From Tenodera sinensis (taxonomy: Eukaryota > Arthropoda > Insecta > Mantodea > Mantidae), in assembly GCA_030765045.1 (NCBI GenBank), contig CM060962.1, positions 168,373,194 through 168,437,193 on the forward strand: a stretch of 64,000 nucleotides of DNA, in the 5' to 3' direction. The notes beneath the pieces are model-generated. The model had not been told where the DNA came from. It did not search any database and saw nothing but the letters and a program-made list of their open reading frames with translations. This document shows, one piece after another, positions 1 to 11,520 of the stretch; within the stretch, counting starts at the first letter, position 1; every line of letters starts with the position of its first letter. Position numbers and translations under genes: made by a program.

Positions 1-106
1 AAAATGCGAATATTAGGCGTATATGCCTATAGTTACATTCTTGCTATGATAGTTAAATTTATTGTCTAACGTGAACATTAAATTTAAAAAATATCTACAG
101 ACCTGA

Positions 107-149
107 TGCGGATAATCTGGAGATCCGGATAAACCAGGTTTTACTGTAT
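107..149 (-). mobile_element. Terminal inverted repeat of a pogo/Tigger-like DNA transposon
   Basis: Read on the minus strand, the sequence begins TA-CAGTAAAACCTGGTTTATC and continues with two ATCCGGAT/ATTATCCG-like blocks. The form CAGTxxxACCT...TTATCCG next to a TA target is characteristic of pogo/Tigger termini. The element body must lie to the left and is cut by the window edge, so the partner end cannot be checked. Confidence 0.5.
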
Positions 150-708
150 ACCGAGATTTCTGAATGGTAACATTTTTCCAGGCCATCCATCGATTTTACC
201 AACCTATGGTACTTTGTGGAAGTTTTAAGCTGTAGCCGGCTGACTGAGCCAGTAAAGCACACATGGGAGTGAATAGGAAAGTCAGAACTATTTGACGAGG
301 GGGGGGGGGGGGGGGGCTTAAAACTAAATTGATCTAGCTTAACAAGGTTATGTTCACCATGCAAGTAATGCTAAAATGTCTGGGAATGGAACTTAGGGTG
401 AGTCGGATGTGCTCTCTATAGCAAGCTATAGGGCAGAACCTGGTCAAATGTTTTATGCGTACTCTGTAAATATACCGGGTGGAGATGGTACCATTCAAAT
501 CAGATATAGATCCCAATGAGTAGAGTAAAGTCGGCCAATTCCGTGATACTAACAGTTATTCCAATTTCAGCTTAAAAATGCTTTCTGGTATTACGCGATC
601 ATTTAATGAGAAAGAGGAATGCACTAGAAAACGATCCCTACTAAAACATTTTCCATAACAATATTGTACGTTAAAGATATTAATTAACATTTATCAGTAG
701 ACCAATTA
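150..708. other. Unannotated stretch with a poly-G run
   Basis: The only structure I see is an 18-base G run at 299-316. Open frames here are short, have no recognisable motifs and include the poly-G run translated as prolines on the minus strand. Confidence 0.5.
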
Positions 709-785
709 CGTAACTCCGTGATATTCAAGTAACTCCGTGATATTCAAGTAACTCCGTGATAGCATTCAAGTTAGTCTGTGATAGT
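709..785. repeat. Short tandem array, about 19-bp unit
   Basis: The unit TAACTCCGTGATATTCAAG recurs three times nearly exactly. A fourth, decayed unit (TTAGTCTGTGATAG) follows. No coding potential. Confidence 0.8.
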
Positions 786-872
786 ATTTTTTTTTTCATA
801 ATTAACTGCTTTTTGTATTCGAAATCCAAATCTAACTATAAATCAATAGTACAAAAGGGTTTGGCAAATATA

Positions 873-1449
873 CAGGGTGGAAGTGAAATTATCCGCCAGA
901 CTTTAACAGCGAATTTCTGATGTTGTGAATAACAACAAAATCTAATACCAAAATGTTGAAAAGTTTAGTTTTTTAGAAAAAAAATATATATATTTTTAAC
1001 AAAAAAAGTGTATCATCACCTGGCTGAATTATTATTGATTGAAGGTTCTTGATTTATGGCTATATTCATATAAAATTGAATAAGCAACTTTTCCTTTGGC
1101 GTATTTCAATAGATTCAACGGTTTTTATGTAAATTAAATTTGAAAAACCCACAATTTATTGCAACAAAAGGGCAACAAATTGTGGGTTCTTTTAAATTAA
1201 ATTTACACAAAAACCGTTGACTCTATTGAAATACGCCAAAGGAGAAAGTTGTTTATTCAATTTTCTATGAATATCGCCATAAATCAAGAACCTTCAGAGA
1301 ATAATAATTCAGCCAAGTGATGATATTTTTTGATAATATTTTTTCTAGAAAACTATAAACTTTTCAACATTTTGGTATCAGACTTTCTTGTTGTTCACAT
1401 CATCAGCATTTGTTGTTAAATTCTGGCGGATCATTTCACTTCCATCCTG
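873..1449. mobile_element. 577-bp foldback MITE with long inverted arms and TA target
   Basis: The element starts CAGGGTGGAAGTGAAAT and ends ATTTCACTTCCATCCTG, with TA on both sides (871-872 and 1450-1451). The inverted similarity continues inward on both sides almost to the centre near 1160-1170, with scattered mismatches and small indels. The whole element is therefore one imperfect hairpin with arms of about 285 bp. Matched inner blocks include GGTTCTTGATTTATGGC, TTTGGCGTATTTCAATAGA and ACCCACAATTT. It encodes nothing. A TA target with CAGGGTGG-type ends suggests mobilisation by a Tc1/mariner-superfamily transposase; that assignment is inference. Confidence 0.9.
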
Positions 1450-1489
1450 TATACAATTTAATTTACGGAAAATACAACTTTTAGCATAA

Positions 1490-2660
1490 AAATTCCTTTT
1501 TTTATTTCACTTGAGTTTGCTTCTTTAATAGCATTAGTTAGTCACTGTCTGAGTCCTCACATTGGCTGCACATAAAATACACTTTGTCTACAACTTTTTG
1601 AGACTTTACATTATACCAAAAACGGCAAAAACGTTTTTTCCAATTATGACAATTATTGGTGGAAACGTTCGCCATGTTCATCGCTTACTTCCCCACAACT
1701 TTCATAAAAATAATTCAGATAGGAGTGTGAAAAGTGTAATTTAAGGAACATGTTGCATCCCATTTTGCGATAAGACGACAGAAAATTTGTAGCAGGGTCC
1801 TCATAGATCCCAGCCCGTTTGTTGCCCAAACATTGTTTACGACTTCTCTGAAATAAATCCATGCCTCATTCTCAGCATCTTTTAAAATGTGTTCAAGTAC
1901 CTCATCTTGGTGAAGTTGACGAATCCGTGTAGGAATAATAACCCCTTTCTTTAACTTGGCCTCTCTAATTCTAGGACATTTTGTAACTAAGTATTTGAAT
2001 GCCAGTCCATTTCGGTCCAACCTTTTAGCAAAGTTATTGATGAGACCTAGCTTTACATGTAGTGGAGGAATTAAAATATTCTCAGATTCCACCAAAGGTT
2101 CGTGTTGAACATTTATTTTTCCAGTTTCCATACCTTGACGCAAAGGCCATTTATTTTTATGAAATGAACCGTCCCATTCACATATGAAACAACAGAGTTT
2201 ACTGTAGCATAGTTAGAGTACAGTTAATATTGCAATTACTTTGAATTCTGCACACACACTTTCCATCTGTACGTCTTATAATGAATCGAATCAAGGAGCT
2301 GCATGCTACCATATGATTCCTTTATATGCATGGAATAACCAATAGGAATTGACGACAACTGATTGCCAGCTAATACAGCTTTGAGACTTAATTTTGAAGT
2401 ACGTATAAACAACCGCCACTCAGAGATGTGGTTAATGTTCAGATCACTCAATAAGACATTAGTATCATTGCAAAACACTGAATCACCTTCCTCAGAAAAA
2501 TATTTCTTAAGATGTTTCTGACGGTCACGAAAAAATGTCACTTTTACATTTTCGGCAAAATAGTTCCATTGTTGCTATGTGGAAGCTAACAGCACTGCCT
2601 TGGCCATAGAAAGTTCTAGGTCCCTGACTGAATAATTCAATTCACTCTGGTTAATTTTGT
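1490..2660 (-). pseudogene. Relic of an uncharacterised multi-copy arthropod repeat protein (GERFHQ family), copy 1
   Basis: On the minus strand, broken frames together read like a protein family I remember as highly repeated and unnamed in arthropod genomes. From N to C terminus: a segment at 2541-2236 with FCNDTNVLL, then EWRLFIRTSKLSLKAVL and SIPIGYSMHIKESYGS; after a gap, CCFICEWDG near 2190-2165; then 2143-1715 with PPLHVKLGLI, FKYLVTKCPRIREAKLKKG and IRQL; then, after a frameshift, MGCNMFLKLHFSHSYL and SDEHGERFHQ at 1770-1653. At least one frameshift, stops and a gap between the first two blocks make it non-functional. The order matches the plus-strand copy at 30.4-31.5 kb, but the two diverge strongly, so they are separate old insertions or subfamilies. 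The function is unknown. A mobile-element origin is inferred from copy number and decay. I see no terminal repeats. Confidence 0.75.
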
Positions 2661-3047
2661 GATGTTCAGATTTAACATCGGGTGCAAAGTCAGGATCTAC
2701 ATTCTTATCTGGTTACAATTTCCTGTCATCAATAATGTGCCATACTATAAAAATAAGAAGCAACTGGCAACTTTCAGTAATATTTTCACCATAAGGACTG
2801 ATCAAATAATTAAAAAGTCTATATACCACTCATGTAACAATTTTCCTGTTGAATAGTTTTTAATGAAGTGGCTAAAACTGAAACAAAGATTATTTCATCA
2901 TCACTAAAAGAATGAAACAAAAGACACGTTTTAATTTAAGCATTTACTTATTATGTACTTAATACAAAACCGAATGGCAGGGCTAATTCATAATTATCAC
3001 ATGTGAAACTGCTCAGATGCCTATGGAGGCATTCCTTGTAAACAAAT
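2661..3047. other. Unannotated AT-rich stretch
   Basis: No coding motif, terminal repeat or tandem structure is visible here. Confidence 0.5.
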
Positions 3048-3763
3048 ACAAACTCTCATGACTTTCTCTACTCTTGTACTAACTATTCTCACAAACTCTT
3101 ATTCCTGTATCTTCATGCTAGTCGAGATAAACATTTGTAGAAACTATCTTATTGGTAATTTTCTTGTAGGTGTTGGAGTACATGGGAATACAGTAGGCTT
3201 TGAGTGATAGTAAAATTTTTTAAAGCTGGTCGCTTAAGAAGGTCGTGAAATTCCGTTCTCTTTGCACGACCAAGAGATAAAAAAGTGAATGACGATCTTC
3301 CATTTGATAAAACTATAAGTATTGGAAAACCCACACAAATAACAAGCAATAACTCCCATAAGGCTCACTTCACAAAAAAGCATTAGGCTACAAATTCTGT
3401 GGTTTAACGAAATCTACCTTTTTTGTTTGGGATAGTAAGATTTGGTCTACCTCATACCTGGTAAGGTATACAAAAGTCATCAAGGGTAATCAGAACTACA
3501 TGGGCTATAGCGAGAACATTTAAAATACACATTTCATTTGCCATAAAAACAAAAAATATGGCATTTTAATCCAAATCCTTAGTCATTTTTGAAAAAATAA
3601 AAATTTCCGAAGACTTTTCCATGTAAAGGGTAGTTAAGGATGGAGGAAGGTTCTTCAAAATCTTCGTGTCACATCCTTGAAAGTTATTAAACTTAAATGA
3701 CAGCTTTGGTTCATTACCGGCTTTTCATTTTTGAGTTATGCTGTTCACAGACACAGACACACA

Positions 3764-3858
<95 letters not shown>

Positions 3859-3993
3859 GCGGATCTTTTTCTAAAAATGCCTTTTTTTGGATTCATCGGA
3901 CCTCAAAACGTGTATTTCCGGTGAAAACTCGACATCGAATTTTGGAGTCGAATACAATACTTCCTCTATTTGCTATACGTAGGAAAGTAAAAA
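3048..3993 (+). mobile_element. M1 element copy, plus orientation, with internal (CA)n(GA)n
   Basis: The copy opens CATGACTTTCTCTACTCTTG and closes with a decayed GTAGGAAAGTAAAAA end. It keeps the M1 landmarks in order: TTTTCTTGTAGGTG (about 3160), GAAATTCCGTTCTCTTTGCA (about 3250), GGTTTACC-type and GCCATAAAAA blocks, CCATGTAAAGGGTAGTT (about 3620), TTTTTGAGTTATGCTG (3730), then the microsatellite and TTTCCGGTGAAAAC (about 3915). No protein is encoded. The open frames through the CA/GA tract are simple-repeat translation. Confidence 0.8.
3746..3857. repeat. (CA)n(GA)n compound microsatellite inside M1
   Basis: About 75 bases of CA are followed by about 34 bases of GA. They sit exactly where other M1 copies have GT/CA runs, between the TGAGTTATGCTG and TTTTTCTAAAAATGCC blocks. 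Confidence 0.95.
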
Positions 3994-4087
3994 GGCTTAT
4001 TTTTATACAACAATTTAGGAAATTGCAAAACGGATAAAAACAAATCAATTGAATTAACTTTAATTAATAAACAAACGACCAAATTCT

Positions 4088-4500
4088 TTCTCTACCGTAC
4101 CCAGTATATAGAGGAATATTGCCTTCCATCCCAAAATTCAATAGCGAGATTTCACCGGAAACATGTTTTGAGATTTCGGGATACAAACGTAGTATTTTTA
4201 GAAAAAACTCAAGAACAAAACCCGGATAAACGCCGAACTTGGTACTTTAGTTCATTATCCTTCAAAGATTTTTAAGAAAATTCCCGCACCCTAAACTACA
4301 TAGAACATTTTGGAAAAGTTTTACCCGAAAAGCGTGTTTAATGATTCAGATTAAAATAAAATATTTAAGGTGTATACATAACAACGTGTATATATTATTG
4401 TTTTCTGAGAATATCTATGAAGTTGTCTTCATCTGCAGTTTTGTATAATTTTGTATAACCGTTTAACCTTAAGAGATAACGGACTATGTAAAAAAGTAAA
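4088..4500 (-). mobile_element. M1 fragment, minus orientation
   Basis: It begins TTCTTTCTCTACC and continues through GAGATTTCACCGGAAACATG and ATTTTTAGAAAAAAC to CTAAACTACATAGAACATTTT. It then becomes hard to align near 4330 and may resume at GAGATAACGG (about 4470). It lies opposite to the neighbouring copy at 3048-3993, so the two form a divergent pair separated by about 95 bp. Simple TAAA repeats begin at 4497. Confidence 0.65.
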
Positions 4501-4535
4501 TAAATAAATAAATAAATAATTAAATAAATAAAGTA
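4497..4535. repeat. (TAAA)n microsatellite
   Basis: About eight TAAA-type units. The same tract continues as degenerate AT-rich sequence to about 4590. Confidence 0.85.
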
Positions 4536-4850
4536 AAATTAAAATAAAACATAACATAAATAATATACAAATATACATATGCATAATACGCAATTTATTT
4601 TAAATGTTTTTATTTTCCTGTCACGAGTCCTTTCCGAGGTATTCGTTACATTTGGTTTGAATTTTTCAATCATTTTACTTAGTTTTTCTTGCAATATCAT
4701 GGAAAGACTATGGAATCTCTAGACAACGATACAGTCACTCACTTTTAAACACACAACTGTAAATTTTGTTTCCTCTATCCCACTTCTGCCTACCAATAAG
4801 TGTGCAATGAAACCAATTCTCCAAATGTTTCTCTCCATCATATCGAGCAA
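4536..4850. other. Unannotated AT-rich stretch
   Basis: No recognisable coding or repeat structure apart from low-complexity AT. Confidence 0.5.
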
Positions 4851-4852
4851 CA

Positions 4853-4990
4853 ACAACAGTAATAACATTAATAATAATATTATAATTATAATAATATAAT
4901 AATACAATTATAATAATATAATAATAAATATAACAATAACGACAATAACAACAGCAATAATAATAACAATAATAACAACAATATAATAAT
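4853..4990. repeat. Imperfect AAT/AAC microsatellite
   Basis: A mix of AAT, AAC and AATAT units, more degenerate than the other AAT arrays in the window. It abuts the 3' end of a SINE at 4991. Confidence 0.9.
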
Positions 4991-5313
4991 CTAGCGAAAC
5001 AGCGCTTCGCGCGCCAAGGCTTACGGCCCAGCCACTGCGTCCCCCACCTCTCCCCACTACAGGCGTCATGAGTAGCGTGCAGAACTGGAGGCTGGGATGT
5101 GGTCAGCGCTCCTAGCCATCCCGGCCGGTTATGCCGTCTTCCCTACCAGGGGTCGCTACTTCTTTATCAAGCAGCTCCTCAATTGGCCTCTCTGGGGCCT
5201 AACGAGGCTAAGTGCACCCCGTGTCAGACCTCCCAGAGGGGAAAAATCCTGACGCGGCTACCGGGGATCAAACAAGGGTCCTCCGCACCAATGCGCTACG
5301 GAAGCGGTCGATC
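4991..5313 (-). mobile_element. SINE family A (tRNA-derived), minus orientation
   Basis: The reverse complement starts with a tRNA-like head (GCTTCCGTAGCGCATTGGTG, then a degenerate B box near 5262-5275). The GC-rich body and tail follow, with GAGGAGCTGCTTGA, CACTACAGG-type and GGGGGACGCAGTGGCTGGGC blocks. It is shared over most of its length with the plus-strand copies at 50.65-50.93 kb and 58.64-58.96 kb. The frame at 5099-5332 is SINE sequence, not a gene. GC content is much higher than in the flanks. Confidence 0.85.
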
Positions 5314-5540
5314 ACATCAAGTTGATAAATAAGGATGTGCAACATCAGTTTGTAGAAGCTACATAGAACTAAACGACAGTGATAGAGAAAGTAATATGAA
5401 TGTAAAATAACAGCTCTTTTAACTTAAACATCCAGTAAAGCCGAATAAAAAGGATGTTCGATATTGGTAAAGCCAAAGGTAACGCGTTATATAGAGAGGG
5501 TGCGAAATGCAACTAGCAAAACTGCTAGACTGTGGGGACA
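5314..5540. other. Unannotated spacer
   Basis: AT-rich sequence between SINE A and the GAGT minisatellite, without visible features. Confidence 0.4.
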
Positions 5541-6032
5541 GGAAGAACATGAATGTGGGTTAGAGTGAGTGAGAGAGTGTGAGTGAGAATGAGAGAGAGT
5601 GAGAGTGAGTAAGTGAGAGTGAGTGAGAGAGAGTGAGTAAGTGAGAGTGAGTGAGAGAGAGTGAGAGAGAGTGAGAGAGGGTGAGAAAGAGTGAGAGAGG
5701 GTGAGAAAGAGTGAGAGAGAGTGAGAGTGAGAGTGAGTAAGTGAGAGTGAGTGAGAGAGAGAGTAAGTGAGAGAGAGTAAGTGAGAGTGAGTGAGAGAGA
5801 GAGTGAGTGAGAGAGTGAGCGAGAAAGAGTGAGAGAGGGTGAGAAAGAGTGAGAGAGGGTGAGAAAGAGTGAGAGAGAGTGAGAGTGAGTGAGAGTGAAT
5901 GAGAGAGAGTGAGTAAGTGAGAGTGAGTGAGAGAGAGAGTGAGTGAGAGAGTGAGCGAGAAAGAGTGAGAGAGGGTGAGAAAGAGTGAGAGAGGGTGAGA
6001 AAGAGTGAGAGAGAGTGTGTGAGAGCGAGTGA
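5541..6032. repeat. GAGTGAGA-type minisatellite with about 138-bp higher-order unit
   Basis: This purine array of GAGA, GAGT and GTGAGA words has a visible higher-order period. The string GAGAGAGTGAGCGAGAAAGA recurs at about 5811 and 5949, and the GGTGAGAAAGAGTGAGAGAG motif recurs in clusters. The two long minus-strand frames of 170-180 residues are translations of the array (Ser/Leu/His/Thr) and not proteins. Confidence 0.95.
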
Positions 6033-6105
6033 GGTCTGTTAAACAGCAAACTTGGTATTTAAGTTCCGTAACTTTCAAGGGTGCGATCCAGCTTTTTACT
6101 GCCAC
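6033..6105 (-). mobile_element. M1 remnant flanking the GAGT minisatellite
   Basis: AAACTTGGTATTTAAGTTCC and TTTCAAGGGTGCGA match the M1 block that follows the internal microsatellite in minus-oriented copies (compare AAAGTTGGTATTTAAG at 51538). The array therefore probably grew from the simple-repeat site of an M1 copy. The left flank of the array does not match M1 convincingly. Confidence 0.55.
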
Positions 6106-6439
6106 TTCACTTAGTTTTCACTATTACTTCGCTTTCTTCGTGGCGTATCGGCGTAATGAAATACGCACGACGTAGCCTCTTTTTCCGGACATTCACGCGC
6201 TAGGTAGTCGAATACAAGAATTCCAAGTTCTCCAATAGTAGCAGCACTCGCTGCACATCACATTAGTTATCAACTCGCTCGGAAAACAGCACCTTTTGTC
6301 GCATTCACTTTACTTAGGTATGGACTGGCTCTAAACTCGCCAACACGCTGGCTTATGCTGCTGCGGGAACGTTCTAGAGGCGGTGAGAAGAGAAACTTCC
6401 GGAAAGTTCTGGCTATCTGACGATAGCACTTCTCGCGTT
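6106..6439. other. Unannotated stretch
   Basis: Mixed-composition sequence with no recognisable motif. Confidence 0.4.
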
Positions 6440-6720
6440 TACAGAGTTTCTCCAAGTTGGACCATATTAAAAGTCTGTATTGAACTTTGTCGTCAAATAT
6501 TGATAGACTTCTTAAACGTAAGCATTGCCAAAGAAGTCACTAATGAACAATGTTTATCGTATAAGATTTGAAAGTGTTTTCGTAAATCAAACACAACTTA
6601 CGTTTAGCCAACCCGCCAATGCAACATATGGCATGTTTGAGTGTTAAAGACTGACAAAGCCCGCATATAGTTGAAGGAGGTATATCGAACCTCCCCTCTT
6701 TCGCAATTTATAGCTCTGCA
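6440..6720 (+). repeat. R2 dispersed repeat, copy 1
   Basis: It contains TTGATAGACTTCTTAAACG, GTTTATCGTATAAGATTTGA, GTTTTCGTAAATCAAACACA, GTGTTAAAGACTGACAAAG and CCTCCCCTCTTTCGCAA in this order. All five blocks recur in the same order in the minus-oriented copy at 13.26-13.64 kb and, split, at 56.38-56.59 and 58.18-58.29 kb. It is non-coding and I do not recognise its class. Confidence 0.75.
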
Positions 6721-7505
6721 ATTACCTGTTAACAACAGAAACCTATCATATGGGCTTCTTAGTCAGATGATGACACAGAAAACATAAATGAAGATGTCAT
6801 TACACAGCGCAGAACCTTAGACCAAACACAAATAACCTTGTGATGTGAATTATTGCTTAATAATTTAAGAACTACAGTTGCATAAAACATTGTACTATAT
6901 AACCAGTGTTAAATATTATATAATACCTACTATTATTATTCATTAAATTTAAGTTTTCCTTCTAAAGTATCACGACCACATGAGTCCATTTACAAGGGAT
7001 GGAACTCGAAAGACTGGGTCGCAGTCTGGGATTATCGCACCCTTGATTGCAGTGCATGACTAAATTGACTCACTTTTAGGTTTGGTACGCACTCTCCAAA
7101 CCCACTTTGTCTCCCCCCCCCCCCACCCCCCCGTTAACGCCGAGTAAATTGCTTGCTCTCCGAACTTTTTTTTGGACAATTATTTAGGGGAACGAATTCT
7201 TCTGCCTTCTCCATTCAGTCGTGATGCTCACGCTTGCGCACAGCGATAGTAGAGACCAGTAGAAAGCGCCAGCTTACTTTTCTAACATGAAATGATTACG
7301 ATAATGTTAAGCTATTGTGGTAAATTTAATGGACAATGCCATTGAACCAGTTCAGCATGCTGTTAAAATATAGCGTTATATGTAGTTGCTTAAAAGTGTC
7401 ACATGTCACACCTAAGGTCATAAGAGATTTACATACTTATCCGATATAAGACTGGAGTGAAACTTGCGCTTAATTCATGAACAGAATCTACCTAAATTAT
7501 GTGAT

Positions 7506-7510
<5 letters not shown>
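6721..7510. other. Unannotated stretch with C-rich run
   Basis: A C-rich run lies at 7112-7132. No other structure is visible. Confidence 0.5.
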
Positions 7511-7979
<469 letters not shown>

Positions 7980-8788
7980 GCTCCGTGAGTGAGTGCAAAT
8001 ACGCAAGCTCTAATGTTAAGGAAGATATACGTACAATTAAATAAGCTCATTCACAAAGGTTAAAGAAATTTTATTCACAGGAATGGTCAAACGTTCATAA
8101 TTATCCTGCTTTGTTTATGAGCAAAAACGTAAATTTTTGTTAACAGTTCATTAGCATATTCCTTATCTTTCGGTACCGGTCTGCTACGCTTTATCTCTGT
8201 CACGAAAAGGGCAAATAGTTAACAACATGAAAGCTATAAAAATATTATAAACGTAAACTTCACTGGATAAAGGAAGAACTAAATAATCTAGCTATGTCCT
8301 TTATTAGATACGGTAGTTCAAAATCAAACCTGGGGTCCTAGAAACAATTTTATAATTCGGTCAGTTCCTTAGCCAGGTGCATGTATGGTTGAAAATATTT
8401 ACAGCCCATTCGTATTCTTTTCGGCCGGGTCCTAATGACCTAGCTGTCGACGGACCCTTAAAACCTACTCACTCACGCACTCATTTTCGACCGGGGCTTT
8501 AAGGAGGGGGGAAGGGGCTAGACTACCCTGATCTTTCCAGTACATCAGGTAAGGTACGTGTCGGTCGTGTGCCAGGCGCCAGCAGTTGAAATATCAGCGT
8601 TGCGATATCGTCCTTAGTATGCAACATTGTCGCCAACTTCGTTTACAGTATCTATTTGGTTGAAACATTTTTCGACGTGATTGTAAATAAGAAATCTTAA
8701 TCTACAGGCCGGAGAAGATACCAGGGACGTGCAGCAATCTGCAAACATGAAGAAAAATAAAACACTAAAATATACACATTTTACTGTA
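7980..8788. other. Unannotated stretch
   Basis: No recognisable coding or repeat structure. Confidence 0.5.
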
Positions 8789-9120
8789 CTAGTTACACCG
8801 AGAAATTAAGGTAACATTAATGGTAATCCTCTGAACATATATCGTCGTCCTCTTATAAATCGGCTTGTTTTCTAGTTCCACAAGGCGTATGCAGTTATAC
8901 CAAAGATTCTTGTTTTCACTGTTCTTTACGGTATTTTGAACTAAGACACGAATTTCAGTAACATTTTTGCTTCCGAAGACATTATTGGCTGCAATGTTTC
9001 TTTTTAGTTCTGACCATACATATTCTATGGGATTCAAAGTATAATGATAAGGGAGCAGTCTAACAGCTACATGGCTGTTTCTAGCAGCTAATTCATCAAC
9101 AGCGTGCATGTTGTGTTTAT
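8789..9120 (-). pseudogene. Tc1/mariner-superfamily (IS630) transposase, C-terminal fragment
   Basis: The minus-strand frame (9109-8789) reads AVDELAARNSHVAVRLLPYH followed by TLNPIEYVWSELKRNIAANN. LPPYHxxLNPIExxWSxxK is the conserved third-catalytic-residue block of DDE transposases of the IS630/Tc1/mariner superfamily, in the lineage whose last acid is E. No upstream half (HTH, first and second D) is present, so this is a 5'-truncated relic. The palindrome at 26.7-29.3 kb carries the complementary N-terminal half of a similar protein; the two do not overlap enough to show common origin. Confidence 0.85.
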
Positions 9121-9489
9121 TATCTTTGTTTTACAAGCTTTTGCAGCTGTAGTACTGTTGTTGGTGGTGGCTTCTTTTATTATTCACTTGTAATAGAGAG
9201 TAGAACGTTCAACGTCGCCCGCACTGTTTACATACGTACTGTGTGTGCCGCCACGTGCCACTTGCAGCACGGACCTGTTCTTCCCTCACTTACGGCTAAA
9301 AAGAATGCGAATAGACTGTAGTCGATGTCTGATGAATGATCTATAAAAGTACTGAAACATCTATTCATGCACATTTTAAAATTGGAAATTGTGGAAAGGC
9401 TTACATTTTGAGACACACATATTAAATTATAATTGTTAAGAAATTGTAGCCATATGTCGGCATTAAGATGTAAATAAAACCAAAGAGCA
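9121..9489. other. Unannotated stretch
   Basis: No recognisable features. Confidence 0.4.
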
Positions 9490-9620
9490 GGAAAAGAGCG
9501 CTAAGGTTTTCGCGAGCTTAACGGGAGCGTGCAAGAGCACAGTGGCTTCCGTTGTGCGAACCACAAGTTTGAGGTTTGATTTCCTGTTTTGTCGTTTGGT
9601 CATTTGACCACACAACGTAT
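9490..9620 (+). mobile_element. Possible degenerate tRNA-derived SINE
   Basis: TTCGCGAGCTTAACGGGAGC resembles a degenerate A-box arm, and about 55 bases later GAGGTTTGATTTCC resembles a B box. No second copy is visible here, so the call rests on spacing alone. Confidence 0.3.
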
Positions 9621-11059
9621 GGATCTGGAGACCGCGTACCTACAACAGATCCATTTCATTCCTTTCCTCTTCTCTCCCGAGTAATGTAGTTTCTGTCTAA
9701 GAGGCTTTTAATACATCACATTTTAATATGTGATATAAATAAAAGAAGCACAAAAATTAATCGCCAAGCTAGTCGGGAAAATGTAACCATGTAAATAACT
9801 AAATCTCTGAGATAAGTACAGGAACCAATAGCAGTAAACAAGTGAATTGCGAACAGCATTACGATACAAGGAAAAGTTTAATGCTGAAATGTCCACACAA
9901 AGGATCTACAGTATAGAGGATTAGATAGTACCAGAACCACGTAACCACTGAGTGGTATTCTTAAAGAGGATGTTATATACAGTCCATTGATTCCAGCAAT
10001 TATTTAAGTGACTATTGCATGTTTCGGCCACACCCGCTAATATAATATGGAGGTGATTTTCTTCGATCATAGTGTTTTTGATCCACTTCCCTTTCATACT
10101 GTCATGGTAGAAAGTTAAATTTCCTGCCATTCAGTGCTAGTAACCTAACCTACCTGAGTGTTTTGAAAACATTTATTAGCAGCTGAATTTTATCATTTAA
10201 ATCTTACCGGAGTTTTCTTTTCATTTGTTAATATTTACTTAGATTTAATTGGTACTACAGCTAAGGATGAGCTGCAATTTATTGATTTCTTTAAGGTCAA
10301 CAACCAGGCGTGGACAATCGATAGCCAGTTTTCCACCAATGTGAATGCTGGCAACCTTGCTACTAGAACCATCATGTTCAACAGCTGTTTGTAATTTATT
10401 TTATTTGCGCATAGGTCGTATTGTAAAAAAAAAAATGCATGCAACATAAGTGCAATGTAGAACCTCAGAAATATAAAATATCTCATTTCGTCTCATATTT
10501 GCCAGCTCTGTCACCAACATATCTGTTTAAGAAAAACTCTTTACAGTCACTAGACAAAAATTAATGTATTGGGGCTCACATTACGCACACATAATACTAG
10601 GTCTACATGCAAGTTCAAACGGGAACTTCTTTCCGGACTGGCCAATGTTACAGTTTAAATACCTTTTTGTATGTAATAAGCAGGTAACATTTTATCGGTT
10701 TTCTTCATAAAGTAAGTTTTGTAAAACCATGTAAAATGTTTAAGCTGTATACAGGGTATAAGATGTATTGTAGACATGGGCAGACTCTCAATCGCCAGTT
10801 TTCGTTCACCCTAACGTCCGACGGTATGAAACGGTCATTTGGAGAATCTAAACCGGTTTCGAATTAGAGGAAGAACGCCATAAGTAGCAAAATAATTCAG
10901 GCATGAAAGGGTTAATTAGAGTGCACGATTCTACGCGCCAAAAGGTGAAAAGTGCGCGATAGTAATTACTAGAAAGACGCACTGGATTTCCGAATGTGCC
11001 CGTATCTACACCTTTGAGAAATTGTGATGGTTTATAACGAGAGAACAAAAGCTTCGGAG
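9621..11059. other. Unannotated stretch
   Basis: Several short frames exist but none has a known motif, and I see no terminal or tandem repeats. Confidence 0.45.
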
Positions 11060-11520
11060 CCGGCTGCGCGGTGTTTTGCCTGTCGGCAATCTCCGCGCTC
11101 GTTGTCGTCTGCCGCTATCACAGAAAGGCGCGGATGAAACCATACATTTTACAACTACTTTTAAAGGCTTTATTTACCAACTTTATGAAAAGAGTTGTTG
11201 AAACTGGCCACCGTCGTTGCTCACATATTGTTGGCACCTCTTTAGAAAACTATCCATCACTCGCCGTAGTTCACATTGAGTAATGCTGACAATTTCCTAA
11301 CAGACATTTTGTCTTAATTCGTCCAGGTTGTGTACGTTTGTCTTGTACACTTTACGTTTAAATTATAGAAATGGCAGGGGGTTAAGTCGGGCGACCGAGG
11401 GGGCCACAAATCGTTACTAATAATTCTGTCCTGAAACACATTTTCAATCGTTCTCATCAAAAGATTGGCCGTGTGAACTGTTGCAGGGTCTTGTTGAAAA
11501 AAAGATAAAATCACGCTCCT
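11060..11520 (-). pseudogene. Tc1/mariner-superfamily transposase 3' half, left member of an inverted pair
   Basis: On the minus strand, 11514-11314 reads FQQDPATVHTA (second catalytic D), then WPPRSPDLTPCHFY (third-D region, PDLTPCDF in relatives). With frameshifts it continues through VYKTNVHNLDELRQ to ELRRVMDSFLKRCQ and DGGQFQQL, then a stop near 11190. The terminal CCGGCTGCGCGGTGTTTTGC lies at the outer edge (11060). The D in the PDLTPCDF position is altered to H, and the reading frame is broken. The N-terminal half is missing. Confidence 0.85.

Noticed and set aside
5525..6105. Ser-His-Leu-rich repeat frames of 174 and 181 residues
   Set aside because: Translations of the GAGT minisatellite on the minus strand.
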